DNA of 64,000 nucleotides from Ilyonectria destructans (GCA_020740775.1 JAHEWK010000003.1:1054001-1118000), one strand, 5' to 3'. Counted from the stretch's first letter, positions 32,303 through 43,191 are shown. A program made the numbers and translations. The notes: generated from the letters alone by a model not told the origin.

Positions 32303-33958
32303 ATGGAAGAAAAGATCTACCAAACTCCTACTTCCCAGCCTTTCAAGGCCGAAGACGACCAGACTTGCAAGTTTGGCCTTGATCTCGGCAAAGTCGAAAC
32401 CCTCCAGAATGGCACCTCTACCGCCGACCCGAACGAAGAAACACACCGAGGCTTCAAACCTCGCCATTCACAGATGATCGCTCTTGGCGGTGCCATTGGA
32501 ACTTCATTGTTTCTCGGAACCGCCCAGGTTCTACGTGTTGGCGGACCCCTTTTCCTCGTCCTGTCCTACGGGATCTTGTCCATCTTGATCTATTGCATCG
32601 TTACTGGCATTGCTGAAGTTGCCACCTATCTACCTGTCCCTGGAGGTACCATGGCTTACTACGGCCACAAGTACGTGTCTCGCAGCATGGGCTTCGCCAT
32701 GGGATATCTGTACTGGTACTCTCTGGGAATTTTGATCCCCTACGAACTTGTCGCCAGTACCCTGCTCATCGACTACTGGAACCCTGCAATCAGTCCTGCA
32801 GTCTGGATCAGTGTCATTTACGTTGTCATCGTCTTACTTAACTTTCTTCCTGTGCGTTACTATGGCGAGGCGGAGTTTTGGAGCGCCGGAATGAAGATCA
32901 TCTTGATCCTCATGCTCATATTCCTCTCCATTGTGCTCTTTTTTGGCGGAGGTCCAAACAACGATAAACTGTACTTTCGATACTGGAAGAACCCTGGCCC
33001 AGTCAACACATACATCAAAGACGGAGATGCCGGGCGCTTAATTGCTCTTCTACAATCTTTTGTTTTGGCCTCCTTTGCTTTCGTGCTCGCACCGGAACAA
33101 CTCATCGTTACGGCGGGCGAGATGCAGTCACCACGTTACAATCTTCCACGCGCTGCTCGTCGCTATATCTGGCGTCTTGTCATCCTCTTTATGCCAAGTG
33201 TTTTCGGAATCAGCATTGTCTGTGCCTCGAATGATCCTCGTCTTACCGCAGGCGGCACAGCCAGTTCCCCTTTCGTCATCGCTATCAGGAACAGCGGGAT
33301 TCCCGTACTTGACAGCATTGTCAATGCACTAATCTTGCTTTCGGCGATTACTGCAGGAAATGCCTTTCTATATTCTGCATCTCGAAACCTTTATTCGCTC
33401 GCAAAAGCTGGGAATGCACCTGCAATTTTCAAGAGGTGTAATCGCTATGGCCTACCATACTTCTCGGTTGCTATCACGTCTTGCCTCGGAGTGCTTGCAT
33501 ATCTTAGCCTGTCCAACACGAGCCTTACAGTTTTTAATTGGTTGATCAACATCACCAACACATCCGGGTACATCAGTTGGATTTGTTGCGGCATCATCTA
33601 CATCAGATATCGCAAAACCATGGACTACCATCAGCTGGAATCTCCCTACCGATCTCGTGTGCAGCCGTGGGGTATTTACTTTGGAACAATCGGCTCCATG
33701 ATTTTGATGTTGATCAATGGATTCACGGTTTTTTTCCCGTCACAGTGGTCTGTTGGCACGTTCCTCACGGCTTATATCGGAATCCCGGCCTTTTTGCTCA
33801 TATACTTTGGCCATCGAATCTACCACCGGAGGGATGAGTGGTTTAGAAGGCCCAGGGATATTGATATGCTGGAAGGAATGGATGAGGTCCTGGCAGCTGA
33901 GAGGCCTCCACCTAACAGAGGCCCAATCGCGCGAAAGCTTTGGGCTTTAATTGAGTGA
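32303..33958 (+). CDS. Amino acid permease, APC superfamily, yeast amino acid transporter type, 551 aa
   Basis: Intronless; ATG at 32303 (MEEKIYQTP). A polar N-terminal tail of ~55 residues is followed by the YAT signature RGFKPRHSQMIALGGAIGTSLFLGTA at TM1 (read in two parts). About 12 hydrophobic segments follow, with EVATYLPVPGG at TM3, a long TM6-7 region with PEQLIVTAGEMQSPRYNLPRA, and GNAFLYSASRNLYSLAKAGNAP at TM8-9. These proteins take up amino acids with protons at the plasma membrane. Relatives include broad-range, proline and GABA permeases; specificity is not assignable. The divergent gene is an omega-aminotransferase, which favours a role in importing its substrate. Confidence 0.9.
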   Translation: MEEKIYQTPTSQPFKAEDDQTCKFGLDLGKVETLQNGTSTADPNEETHRGFKPRHSQMIALGGAIGTSLFLGTAQVLRVGGPLFLVLSYGILSILIYCIVTGIAEVATYLPVPGGTMAYYGHKYVSRSMGFAMGYLYWYSLGILIPYELVASTLLIDYWNPAISPAVWISVIYVVIVLLNFLPVRYYGEAEFWSAGMKIILILMLIFLSIVLFFGGGPNNDKLYFRYWKNPGPVNTYIKDGDAGRLIALLQSFVLASFAFVLAPEQLIVTAGEMQSPRYNLPRAARRYIWRLVILFMPSVFGISIVCASNDPRLTAGGTASSPFVIAIRNSGIPVLDSIVNALILLSAITAGNAFLYSASRNLYSLAKAGNAPAIFKRCNRYGLPYFSVAITSCLGVLAYLSLSNTSLTVFNWLINITNTSGYISWICCGIIYIRYRKTMDYHQLESPYRSRVQPWGIYFGTIGSMILMLINGFTVFFPSQWSVGTFLTAYIGIPAFLLIYFGHRIYHRRDEWFRRPRDIDMLEGMDEVLAAERPPPNRGPIARKLWALIE

Positions 33959-34123
33959 GACCAAGTTAGATTTTTTACTTACGAAACGAGTTGGCGGGGA
34001 GATTGTAAATAGCTAGTTCAGATTTAAGGATGCCTTAATAATTTAGCTCTTTTCTGTGACGATGGAATTCTTACACAGACAACCAGTATGTGATTACGTA
34101 CCTGGCTGTGGTGACCTGACTGG

Positions 34124-34202
34124 TAACCATTAGGGTGTAAAATACCCATGGGCAGTGAGCTTATCTTTTGGGTACCCAATTTTACACCCTAGACTAACCA
34201 TT
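34124..34202. mobile_element. Hairpin-type miniature element with 8-bp direct repeat (hAT-like)
   Basis: The direct repeat TAACCATT occurs at 34124-34131 and 34195-34202. Between them, AGGGTGTAAAAT (34130-34141 region) and ATTTTACACCCT (34179-34190) form a perfect 12-bp inverted repeat. An inner, imperfect pair follows (ACCCATGGG / GGGTACCCA). Eight-base duplications with GGGTGTAAAAT-type ends are what hAT-derived MITEs leave. The element is unusually short (about 60 bp). Confidence 0.5.
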
Positions 34203-34572
34203 GGCATGCAACTATCGACCTTATGTTAGGCAATGTAGGTCACATCTAGTAGTAGTGAATAGCAAACTCAACTAATCAACTTGTATTCGTAGCTGAGGTA
34301 TCTGCGTGTTCTATGAAAGTGTTAAGTGAATGTGTCTATGGTTTTGGTTTGGGTGGTTGAGACTCATTGAAATGACCTGGGTCAACTAGATCCCAATGGT
34401 CGCGGGAAGGAGTCGGTAAGTGCGCGTTTTCTACCAACGAGACCGCTTTTCTGACCCATGTTGTGATTTTAAGAGTTCTCTTACCAATCTAGTTGCTCTC
34501 GAGTCTCATTTGAACACCACCTGTTAACATCACAGGCTGTCATGGACATTGTATAGTTAAATATTGACGACT

Positions 34573-34865
34573 AAGGCCCGTTTGAGAACAGTTCAAAAAA
34601 GCTCCCAACTCGTTCCAAATCCCCGAATCCCCAAATCCCTCCTCTCTGTCTGCTTCCAGTTCCCCTTTGGGATAACTTTAATCTCTTCATGCTGCTAAAA
34701 ACCGATAGTATGCAAGCTGTATGCCATTCAAACTGTACTCATTCCAAAACATAAACCCAGGACGCACTCAGCCATTTTCGATTAGGTCTGCAAGGGGCAG
34801 ATTGTTGCCTTTGATGATTACTATTCCTCCCCGAACTTAAAGCCCTGTAAACCAGGCCTAAGGAA
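34573..34865. repeat. Possible second MITE with imperfect inverted ends
   Basis: The left end CTAAGGCCCGTTT (about 34572-34584) is imperfectly mirrored on the right by AAACCAGGCCTAAGG (about 34850-34864). The intervening ~270 bp is non-coding and C-rich in part. No clear target duplication was found, so this is tentative. Confidence 0.28.
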
Positions 34866-35523
34866 TAGGAAAGCTAATTTCAGCTCCCAGTCTGAGCTGT
34901 GAGTACCCTAGCCGTTATTATTAAGGACAAATATATAGAAACTGGTAATTATAATGCTGCTGTATTAGTTATTTAAATAGTCTCATACAGAATATAGTTC
35001 TGCAACAGCTTGAGTTATTTATCAAGGTAGACATCGCCGATACAGTTAATGGAATGTTTAACAGAATTAAGTTGCAATCTGAGGTTTGGTTGGATGCCTT
35101 CCTGCTATATATAAACTTTATAGGTATTTTAATAATTCTTACTGAAGCAGTAAGATATACTAACCTGTAGTTAATTAGAGAATTACTTGAAAATTGAAAT
35201 TAAGTCAAGCTGAGCCATGCTGTTTATCTTCCAAACATAGTTCTGTACAGATGTAGGTAATCCCGATGTCGATTTCTTGCGGTAAAACTTTCAAGGGATT
35301 TTGAGCATAAGGGGAATACATGTAAACGTGCATGCGAGGCGTGCAGGATTAAGCAGGCCAAAATGAAGCCGATCCGCCTTCAGCCTTAACGCTGTCAGCA
35401 TTGACACCATCAGAATTACTATGGAACCCCTCTGCCGGCTTTTTATTAGACGGAACATCGGAATTGAATACGAGCGATTGAGCTAGCTTCGGATATCCAA
35501 GCTCTATAAATTAGCAGGGCGTA

Positions 35524-37086
35524 TTATACTACTAGCAGGTGCATTGGCAAATTATGATACATCTGGTAGTCAAACTCTTGACTCCATTCCAAAACGAAGA
35601 ATTTGGTTAGCGCAACAATAGCATCCGACCCAAGAGGGGATTGCAGTGCTTGGCCACCTTGATGTGTCCCTTTCGTAGGCTTCCTCCAGAAAAAGGTCTC
35701 GTCCAAGACACTTCCCCTCTCAGTAACCAGTAACTTGGCTACTTCAGTTACTACTCGCACGATGTCACCGCTATCACCCACGCCAGCCATCACTGAGGAA
35801 TACACGATGTTAGGCATGTTTCCGCTCACCATATTAGGGGCCCAGTCCTTCAAAATCAACAGTGACTCGTTTTCCAGAACTGCCTGCTTTAGCGACTCTG
35901 CCAGTTCGACTCGGTAGCCATCCATTGTGCTTTTGCCGAACGCCAACAGAATATCGCGCATCCCACGATGCATAGACCAAGACAGACTTGTCCACGGCAA
36001 AGAATCCAGTACCTGAGCCAGTAAAGGGCATAAATATGAAGGTACTATTAAGGGCACCGTCTGGCCCGGATCAAGACTTGGGATCTGGAGTACCAGGGCC
36101 ATTGGGTCATCGAGTTCCGCGACTTCATCCTGAGAAATCGGGCGTCGAAACAAAAGGTCGACTTCGTATGCACGACCCCCGGACATATTGTACAAATGAC
36201 GACTACCATGGGATCCAGCAAAGCCCCGGTGCTGTAGTTCCAGACGCCCAGGGACTGCCTTCCTGCCGGGAAAGGCGACACATAGCCCATGTCTGTTGTC
36301 AAGGATGCCTGCCAACATTTCCATGCAGCGGTCAACCCGCTGCTCAAATGAGTATGGATAAGGGTCTGAGGCCGGATTGGCGAACATGTCGTGGGCTGAT
36401 AGGCGCACCAAAGCCTGTTCTCCAATGGGCCACTCGATGGTCCAGAGACCAATGTATGACGGAAACGAAGCTCGATACCCCGAGGCGCTACAGTGGCTAA
36501 AAATTGTCCTTGCATTAGAGATGCAAAGCAATGTAACAAGCGTTGTTCGGGATATGAGAACACCGGCGGTGGATCGGTGTCTGATAAGTGGCTGGAGGTC
36601 TAGCCCCGACCAGATCAAGGCTTCAGGGCGAGCCATCTGCGGCGGGCTTTTTGCATATGCAAAATCAAGCTGACTTTCAGGTACACATGTCTCGGATGAA
36701 GACGTGGTGAATGTTGTCAGATGTGACCCGCTCCTTGAAGGATTGCGCCCAGGTGATCTGGGGTGAAAGACGCCCATCACCACAGTCCAAGATGCTCTTC
36801 CTGCGAGCATATGCGGTTTTCGTGTCAGCTGGACGGTATTGTTGCCACACAAGCCCGTGGACATGGAAGCGGTGATGACTGGGCCACGAAGGGAAGGTTT
36901 CCAGAGTTGGCACCATCCTTGCGCGTACTGAATCGTGACCCAAGGCCCAAGGAATTCTTTATCCCGGAGATCATAGTAAGGATCCAATCGCTCCTGGATC
37001 AAGGTGCCCTGCGTCACTAGAGATGCAAGGCCGATGGCCGTCGCGCCAACGCCAACCCACGAGGCGACGGTGTTGGAATATTCCAT
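35524..37086 (-). CDS. Uncharacterised fungal protein with one N-terminal membrane segment, 520 aa
   Basis: Intronless with an ATG at 37086. The start, MEYSNTVASWVGVGATAIGLASLVTQ, holds a probable transmembrane or membrane-anchoring segment (~9-27). It is followed by LDPYYDLRDKEFLGPWV and a mixed alpha/beta region. I know similar N-termini from unassigned Pezizomycotina proteins but no functional domain; no catalytic motif is evident. Serine-rich stretches lie at ~115-135. The C-terminal part (~380-520) contains several aliphatic helices. It is flanked by AT-rich gene-free DNA on one side and an 815-bp spacer on the other. The long uninterrupted frame with normal codon use argues that it is real. 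Confidence 0.72.
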   Translation of the reverse strand: MEYSNTVASWVGVGATAIGLASLVTQGTLIQERLDPYYDLRDKEFLGPWVTIQYAQGWCQLWKPSLRGPVITASMSTGLCGNNTVQLTRKPHMLAGRASWTVVMGVFHPRSPGRNPSRSGSHLTTFTTSSSETCVPESQLDFAYAKSPPQMARPEALIWSGLDLQPLIRHRSTAGVLISRTTLVTLLCISNARTIFSHCSASGYRASFPSYIGLWTIEWPIGEQALVRLSAHDMFANPASDPYPYSFEQRVDRCMEMLAGILDNRHGLCVAFPGRKAVPGRLELQHRGFAGSHGSRHLYNMSGGRAYEVDLLFRRPISQDEVAELDDPMALVLQIPSLDPGQTVPLIVPSYLCPLLAQVLDSLPWTSLSWSMHRGMRDILLAFGKSTMDGYRVELAESLKQAVLENESLLILKDWAPNMVSGNMPNIVYSSVMAGVGDSGDIVRVVTEVAKLLVTERGSVLDETFFWRKPTKGTHQGGQALQSPLGSDAIVALTKFFVLEWSQEFDYQMYHNLPMHLLVV

Positions 37087-37901
37087 TGGGTTCAGTCGGA
37101 CCGTTAGTTCTGAAAAGGTTGCTCCTCCTGATGTTGAAAATCGTTGGTAATGAAGTGAGAGACCAGAGGGTGTGAAGAGAAGAGAGTGGAATACACTTCG
37201 CTCACGAACATTTATGGTTCCCTTATATTTTGAATCAGGCTGGCGAGCACTCTAACAGTCATCCCAATACCCATCCTTGTACTCTCAGCCGCCCACCCTT
37301 TCCAGGATTCTCATCCATCGCGGGCAGTTCTGCAGCCCGCCGTAGAGTGTATCACCACAATGAAGCCACAATCTTAGTCTAGCAAATAGTGTCTCTCTGC
37401 ACTACCGTCTCCCCACAGCTGCCGACCGAGGCGGTCACAAGCCACATGCACTGCCGAATTAATGTCACTCGTTATTTTTAAACGACAAATGAAACCTTTG
37501 CGACGCGTCAGCGCTATCATGTTATCAACTCCTGAACGAGGGATTTGTTGGTCCTTCCAACTCCTTGCATGACAGCGCCGCACGAGCTGCTACAATAGGC
37601 TCGCTCAGTGCAACAGCCAGACAGGTGCATATTGTACATGCATGCATGCAATCAAACGCCTATCATCCGCTTTAGTGAGTCATCCCGCAGACCCGGTCGT
37701 ATGACCTGAAAGATCTACCATTCCTCAAATACTACGAGTTTGTTAGTGCTCCAATATTGACACTTATTCCAACAACTAACATCACATATTATCATCGTTT
37801 TACTCCGAGACTGGTCAACTCAAGTCCATGATTCATTTCGACAGTTAAAATTCCATCTGAGCAATTTGTCTGTATTCCCCCACCTTCGCCGGTAAAATGG
37901 G
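37087..37901. other. Intergenic, no supported feature
   Basis: About 0.8 kb between the orphan gene start and the TauD-type gene stop. A small GCATGCATGCA palindromic run occurs near 37638-37648. No gene recognised. Confidence 0.4.
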
Positions 37902-39212
37902 CTACTGCTTGGAAATTTCCTGAAGCTCCTCCTCTTCGTCCTTGCCTAAAAGCCCAAGCGCCTCTCGTCGTGTAGGAGCCTTTGGGTCAAAGTATGGCTT
38001 CTCAGCCAGTGAGGTTACTCTAGTTCCATGGCGAGGCTGTCTCCCAGCGTAGTCCCAACTAGCGTTATGCATCGTAATTCTAGAACTTGTCAGGACTCGC
38101 TATCTTCAGTCATTCCATTGGTGGGTCATCATTGCTTACCGGTTGTCCCAGAGTGCCGAGGTTCGAGGAGTCCATTTCCAGCGCACCTGGATGTCCACAT
38201 TCTTCTCATACACATCAAACAAGTAGCCTAGGATTACATCACTCTCGTCCTTGTCAAGTCCAACGATTCGGTCCGTCATAGCGCGGTTGACCCAGAGTGC
38301 CTTCCAACCAGTCGCCGGATGAACTCGGACCAGTGGATGCACTCGTTCAATATGCTTGGGGCCATATTCAGGGTGGTCACGATCAAGATACTGATGGGCT
38401 GATTGGTAGACAGCGGAGCGGCCATCAATGATCTTCCGGAATTCCGGTGACAGTTTCTCATACGCTGCGTAACCACTGGCCCACAGCGTGTCACCACCCA
38501 CATCAGGCACCGTGTCATTATGCAAGTGCGTGATACCTGCCGGCTGTTGCTCGTGAACTAAGTCAGTGTGCCACCTTGATGCTCCTCCTGGCTGTCGAAA
38601 GTTGGCCGTCCGCTCCGTAGCCATGAGATCTGGCCAGAGGACAGTGACTCCTGGAACTCCGGGAACATGGGGCACTTGGGGCTATAAAGTTCGCTATTAG
38701 CATCGGCCTGAGAATGAATGGAAGAAGTCCACGGTTGTATGACTTCTGATGCACGGAGTTTTGCAGCTTACGTGAATCTCAACCTCTCCAAACCATTCTC
38801 CCAGTTTCTTTTGATCCTGGGGCGACAAATCCTGATCCCGGAAGAACACCACGCTGCGCTCGGCTATAAGCAAGGCCAGTTCATCTCTCTGAACATCTGT
38901 CAAGTCTTTCAGCTGCAAGCCTTCAATCTCGGTACCAATATAGGACGTGATATCAGTGACCTTCGTCGCCGCTGACAGGAGATTTTTCTTGGACTTGTCC
39001 GCTCGCGCGCCAGCATCAATGTAATCTCTAGGTTGATCCCGAATCTTATAGACGTCCTGGAGATAGAGAGGACGGGAAGGACGGTAAGGGTACGCGCCCG
39101 ACAAGTCAATTCCGGCCTCTGTCAGTCGTTTCTTGGCGGGCTCTGGAATTGGTAGGCTATCTTTCTTGGGAGGAGCAACGTCCTTGATATTGGGGTCAAT
39201 TGGTGCTGGCAT
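37902..39212 (-). CDS. TauD/TfdA-type Fe(II)/2-oxoglutarate-dependent dioxygenase, 386 aa
   Basis: Exons 39212-38772, 38681-38140 and 38079-37902 with standard splice sites. The ATG at 39212 starts MPAPIDPNIKDVAPPKK. Features are LALLIAERSVVFFRDQDLSP, the iron-binding HxD in SRWHTDLVHE (H185, D187), HPLVRVHPATGWKALWVNR, and the distal His in PRHGTRVTSL (H345), whose following Arg would bind 2-oxoglutarate. The third exon, supplying the distal His, is essential and easily missed. Fungal relatives (Jlp1-like) oxidise sulfonates such as taurine, releasing sulfite, or act on other small acids. Substrate uncertain. Cytosolic; no targeting signal. Confidence 0.9.
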
Positions 39213-40609
39213 AATTGCGGCGATGTGAAACAGGTGTATTTGGGTGGCCGGTGAGTGATTTCTTCTGATACACAAGACCACGATTTTTCAGGTATGGTGT
39301 TGAGTATTTTCAGAGACGAGTGCGAGAAACACAACCACCCGATTACTTATACATTTCTTATCAGTAAAGGTTATCAGTAATGTTGATCTAAATGGCACAA
39401 TACTTCCGCAGTAAATCGTGATGGACGACGCTGCTCCCACTCTGGGCCCCAAACGCACACCCTTCATCCCAATTACATCCGATCGCGCGTTCCATTTGTC
39501 CATTGCATGTCCTATTGCCGATGCTGGATTACCAATCCACCGGCGACATTCACCGTTTTGTGTTGTACTACTCGCAATTACTGGTTGAAAATGAGATGAT
39601 TCAAGGCATGGATGACGAGCTCCACAACACGTGGAAGTTAAGTCGACTTGTGATTTCGGTGTTACAATGCATAATCTCCAGATCAGCAAGACAAGTAGCA
39701 ACCGTTAATATTTGCTGACGCCATGTGCGGGGGTAATTAGGTGCGGTACGACTTTGCTGCCTCGAGCTGATGCAGCCCACATGCATTCTTCTCGGGGTGC
39801 CGCATTGGTGCATATTATCCCACCGGCATCATTGACATCAACACACGAAAAGTATCTAGTTAGCCGACAGGCAATTGCTTTGTAAGCGAGCATAAGTGTT
39901 AAAAATAATTACTTTAGATATGGTGGAGGTGGAATCTCACCTAATGATGTACACAAACCCCGGACAAATTGACCACCCCGAGGTGGATCATCTGAGGAAA
40001 CTAAGAAGCGCCTTCCAGGGATAGTGCCCCTTGGTTGGCTAACCAAGCGCTCCTGTGTCATGTTGCGGCTGATAGATTCTCGTTAAGCTTTCTGAATATT
40101 ACACATGGCTCCGATTCAACTGCAAGAAAAGCTTATATGCATCTCGTGAGTGACAGCGTAGCTGTCACCTTGAAAACGGACCAAATCAGGGCTCTACATT
40201 TCCAATACACCACTTCCGCTGTAACACTCGCACCAGTCTCAATGTGCTGGTAGTGGCACATAAACGAGCGGAGAGTGACACGAATACGAGATCTAAACCC
40301 CAACTGTTACTCAAAATGGTTGTATCCGGCCGGGAATGAGAAACACAGGGCGTTGGGTCACACAACGCATCAGGAGGAAATCACCGCCCACAGTCCCTGG
40401 GTATAAGTGGCTACAATACGTAATGTTGATTTGGGCAATGACAAGTTAATAGCACAGAATTTTAAAGCCAGCCTTCAAAACAGAAGCTGGCAAAAGGTCG
40501 CTCAGCAGCACGCCCGTTCTCCTCGATGCATGAACATGCACGGCCCCACATCGTGTAAGACCTCAGTTCAATCGGTATTTTGTTGGTAGAAGATGCACTC
40601 TGATACAGA
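39213..40609. other. Intergenic, no supported feature
   Basis: About 1.4 kb upstream of the TauD-type gene. All frames are short; no repeat recognised. Confidence 0.4.
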
Positions 40610-40858
40610 CTACGCGCAAAAGACAGAAGAGGGTATCGCTAGCAGGGAAGTTGGAGGGAAGGGAATGGACGACGTCAACCAGACCACAGGTGGGCAGGGG
40701 TGGCAAATCTGGCACCTGGTAATACTAAATCGAGCACATTCAACACATCCAGCAATCGCGAAGGCAATTTTATCGGTTGGAGCTGCTGCGACAGCCTGGA
40801 TCAAGAGAATAAGACAAGAGAGAATAATGTATTTGTAATTGAAGTAGGGGGAAAGCAT
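40610..40858 (-). CDS. Candidate small secreted cysteine-rich protein, 82 aa
   Basis: A short frame beginning with a true ATG. Residues ~8-25 (YKYIILSCLILLIQAVAA) form a strong signal-peptide core ending in an AAA-A-like cleavage site before PTDK. The mature part has six cysteines, five of them in a compact CxxC-x7-CxxCxxC arrangement (C38, C41, C49, C52, C55), and a last one at C81. Small secreted Cys-rich proteins are typical of fungal effectors and antimicrobials, but short frames with hydrophobic starts also arise by chance. There is no homology that I recognise. A GT just after the CxxC block could be a splice donor, so the C-terminus is uncertain. Confidence 0.35.
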   Translation of the reverse strand: MLSPYFNYKYIILSCLILLIQAVAAAPTDKIAFAIAGCVECARFSITRCQICHPCPPVVWLTSSIPFPPTSLLAIPSSVFCA

Positions 40859-41195
40859 GGCCCACCCAAGATTTGGGCGAAGCTACTGCTTTAAGTCGCA
40901 CCCCAGCTGGCTGTGCTGGGGTCCGACTGTGATTAAACTCCAGTGTGCTCGCCGACACCATCGCGATAAATGACACGAAGTTGAACACAAGAACGCCAAA
41001 GTCATCTTGACCAAGATGGTAAGACAGACTGGTGTGGCTCCGGGTCGAGCTGAAAAAAACAAGTCCCCAAGAGGTCGCCCCCTGCATCCCCCCTCTACTC
41101 CGTGCTTGAAACGTATGCAGGACAAACAAACAAACAATTTCGGGTTCGAATCAGACCAAGTTCTGGTTCATCGTCTCCGAGAAGCACAAGTTGCT
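40859..41195. other. Intergenic between candidate secreted protein and FHA-like kinase
   Basis: About 340 bp. It includes GGGTTCGAATC near 41144, resembling a tRNA B-box, but no tRNA cloverleaf can be folded around it. No other feature. Confidence 0.4.
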
Positions 41196-42834
41196 TCACT
41201 TTCCATGTCCTCCTCTAACAATGTCAAAGCTCATGGCATCCGGACTGAGTGCCGAAATATGCCACTCAGGATTGAAGTGAGCTTCCTGGGGGAGCGATTG
41301 GGGGCGTCTGAAAAACTTTTCGTATGACGCGTTGAAGCAGTCAGCCGTGGTTGCACGATGGTCGGATGCTGCGAACAATCGAGTGAATATAGCGGGGAGT
41401 AGTCCCCGATCAACAAGCGAAAACACCCGCGCGTGCCACCGCTCATGGACTGGGTCCAACGCAGACTCGTCGTATTGCTCATGGCTTCCAAGAGATCGGA
41501 GTTTCGCCTTCCACGCCAATGGGGTTAGCTTCATATCTCCCTGACACCAGTACCCGAGAACACAACCAAACGTTATCCCAAAGGACCAAACATCGAATGC
41601 ATAACTAACATCCTCCTCACGGGCCACCTCAGGGTCCATGTAGAAACGAGTACCTCCTCCTCGGTCGTCCTTGGATTCGCTTGCTGCCGCAGACAAGCCG
41701 AAGTCGGTCAACAAGAATGTTGGCTCAGAATTACCGTCTCCGTAATCGAACAGGATGTTATCCGGCTTAACATCCAAATGAAGGACGGAATTCTGTTGGA
41801 GATAATGTAAAGCCTGCAGAATGTTCTCGCGAAGTCGTGGAGCCCAAGTAGGCACATCAGGCAGCGGGCCAATGCACTGGTGGGCGGGAAGTAGATGCGT
41901 CAAATTGCCTTTGTAGAGGGGAAAAAAGAGCTGGCACGCTCCACCGAGGTAGAAGTCCTGGAAGTGCACGAGATTGACGATGTTATCCTAGAAGTGATGT
42001 TAGTAAAGTTGACGCGATCGCAGTAAATTACGGCCCAGGACTCACATGTCGTAATTTTGCCAGAGTCTCGACCTCGCGTTTGAAGGATGTCGTCCATTCG
42101 ACTGTCCGAGGCTTGGGCTTGAACTCTTTGACAGCCCATATTTCGCCCGAGGACAAGTCAACGGCCTTATGAACCACACCGTATGTTCCCTGACCAAGTT
42201 CACGGTACTTGTGAATCGGTTTCTGGGTGCCCGATTTCACCGCAGCTGGGGCGGAAAACTGGCTTCGAAGCAAATATTGATGTGAAGGCTTGAAGGCTTC
42301 GGGCACGGCACTGGTCAACGTCATACCTGGGATAGCCAAGTCGACGGCGTGTTTAGCCAACTCCACGTCCGTTTTATCATCTTGTAGAGGAATCCTCCAC
42401 TGGAACATGAATTCGGCCCCCGTTGGCTGAAAGAGAATGGCCCGGCTGGCCCCATCCTTCGGGATAACGCGTTGGGGCGGCGTCCCTTGAATCGAGTACA
42501 CCCTTTCTTGATCTTTTGCGGCGTCGGGGAGGGTAATACGGATTGACGATGGCGAAAGTTCCCTAAGAATCAGCTCGCCAGACGTGGCCAGATGGAAGCA
42601 GCACTGGTCACTGTAATAATTCTTCAAGTGCCTGGGTTGAGACGGGAGGCGGACATCATGATTGCCGTTCCGCCCAAAAGAGACCAGCCGTGAGGGGAAC
42701 TTAGACTTGAATGTACTGCCGAAGGTGAGACATTTCATTCCCACCAGAGTCTCCTGGAAATCTGGGTTCGCCTCCAGAATTCGTTGGGCTTCGTCGTTGT
42801 TTGGAATGAGAGAGAACAGCATCTGCTGAGCCAT
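41196..42834 (-). CDS. FHA-like/Ser-Thr protein kinase with HLD catalytic loop, 526 aa
   Basis: Exons 42834-42046 and 41987-41196 (GTGAGT donor, TTCTAG acceptor, phase 0). Residues ~35-145 look like an FHA phosphothreonine-binding domain (SFGRNGNHDVRLP, then HLATSGELILRELSPSS). The kinase begins at ~208 with the glycine loop ELGQGTYGVVHKA. It has the VAIK-type WAVKEF (K236), the catalytic loop HLDVKPDNILFD (D335, N340), TDFG (D358) and a YMDPEV segment in place of APE. All core residues for activity are present, but HRD is HLD, which removes the arginine that usually reads activation-loop phosphorylation. Such kinases often act in checkpoint or stress signalling; the target is unknown. Its start is 357 bp from a divergent basic-protein gene. 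Confidence 0.86.
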
Positions 42835-43191
42835 TGCAAAGAGTGATGCCCAGCGGACAAGAAAGGCCGCGAGAGAAGTGTGTAAAGAGGGGGAAAGATA
42901 GGGGGAAGATTGGTCAAAGAAATCATTCTGTCAACAGTATGATTGCTTTTGTGGCTTGTGTAACTCACATGCACCGTCCTTACAGACTGCAAGCTCAAGC
43001 CAGGTCCAGGGTGAATAAAAAGCCGAACTCCGCCAACGAGTCTTTGTTTGCCATCGCACTCGTCGCGATTCTTTGACAGCAGCATCAATCCCGAGCAAGC
43101 ACACACGTTTCCGTATTCTTCTGTAAACTCACTCGCAGACGATAACCGTTGACCCCATTTCAACCAGAACTATATCGTCTCCGAGACAACG
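42835..43191. promoter_or_regulatory. Head-to-head promoter of kinase and basic-protein genes
   Basis: A 357-bp spacer between two divergent starts, short enough to act as a shared promoter. No specific operator identified. Confidence 0.4.

Larger units (their letters stand above)
33959..35523. other. AT-rich gene-free region with miniature repeats
   Basis: 1.56 kb without a credible frame. The AT content is markedly higher than flanking coding DNA, especially 34910-35240, which is rich in TA. It holds the hAT-like hairpin at 34124-34202 and a possible second MITE at 34573-34865. It probably represents old, mutated insertions. Confidence 0.5.

Noticed and set aside
41130..41165. tRNA-like B-box GGGTTCGAATC
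   Set aside because: The T-stem does not pair, and no acceptor, D or anticodon stem can be built around it.
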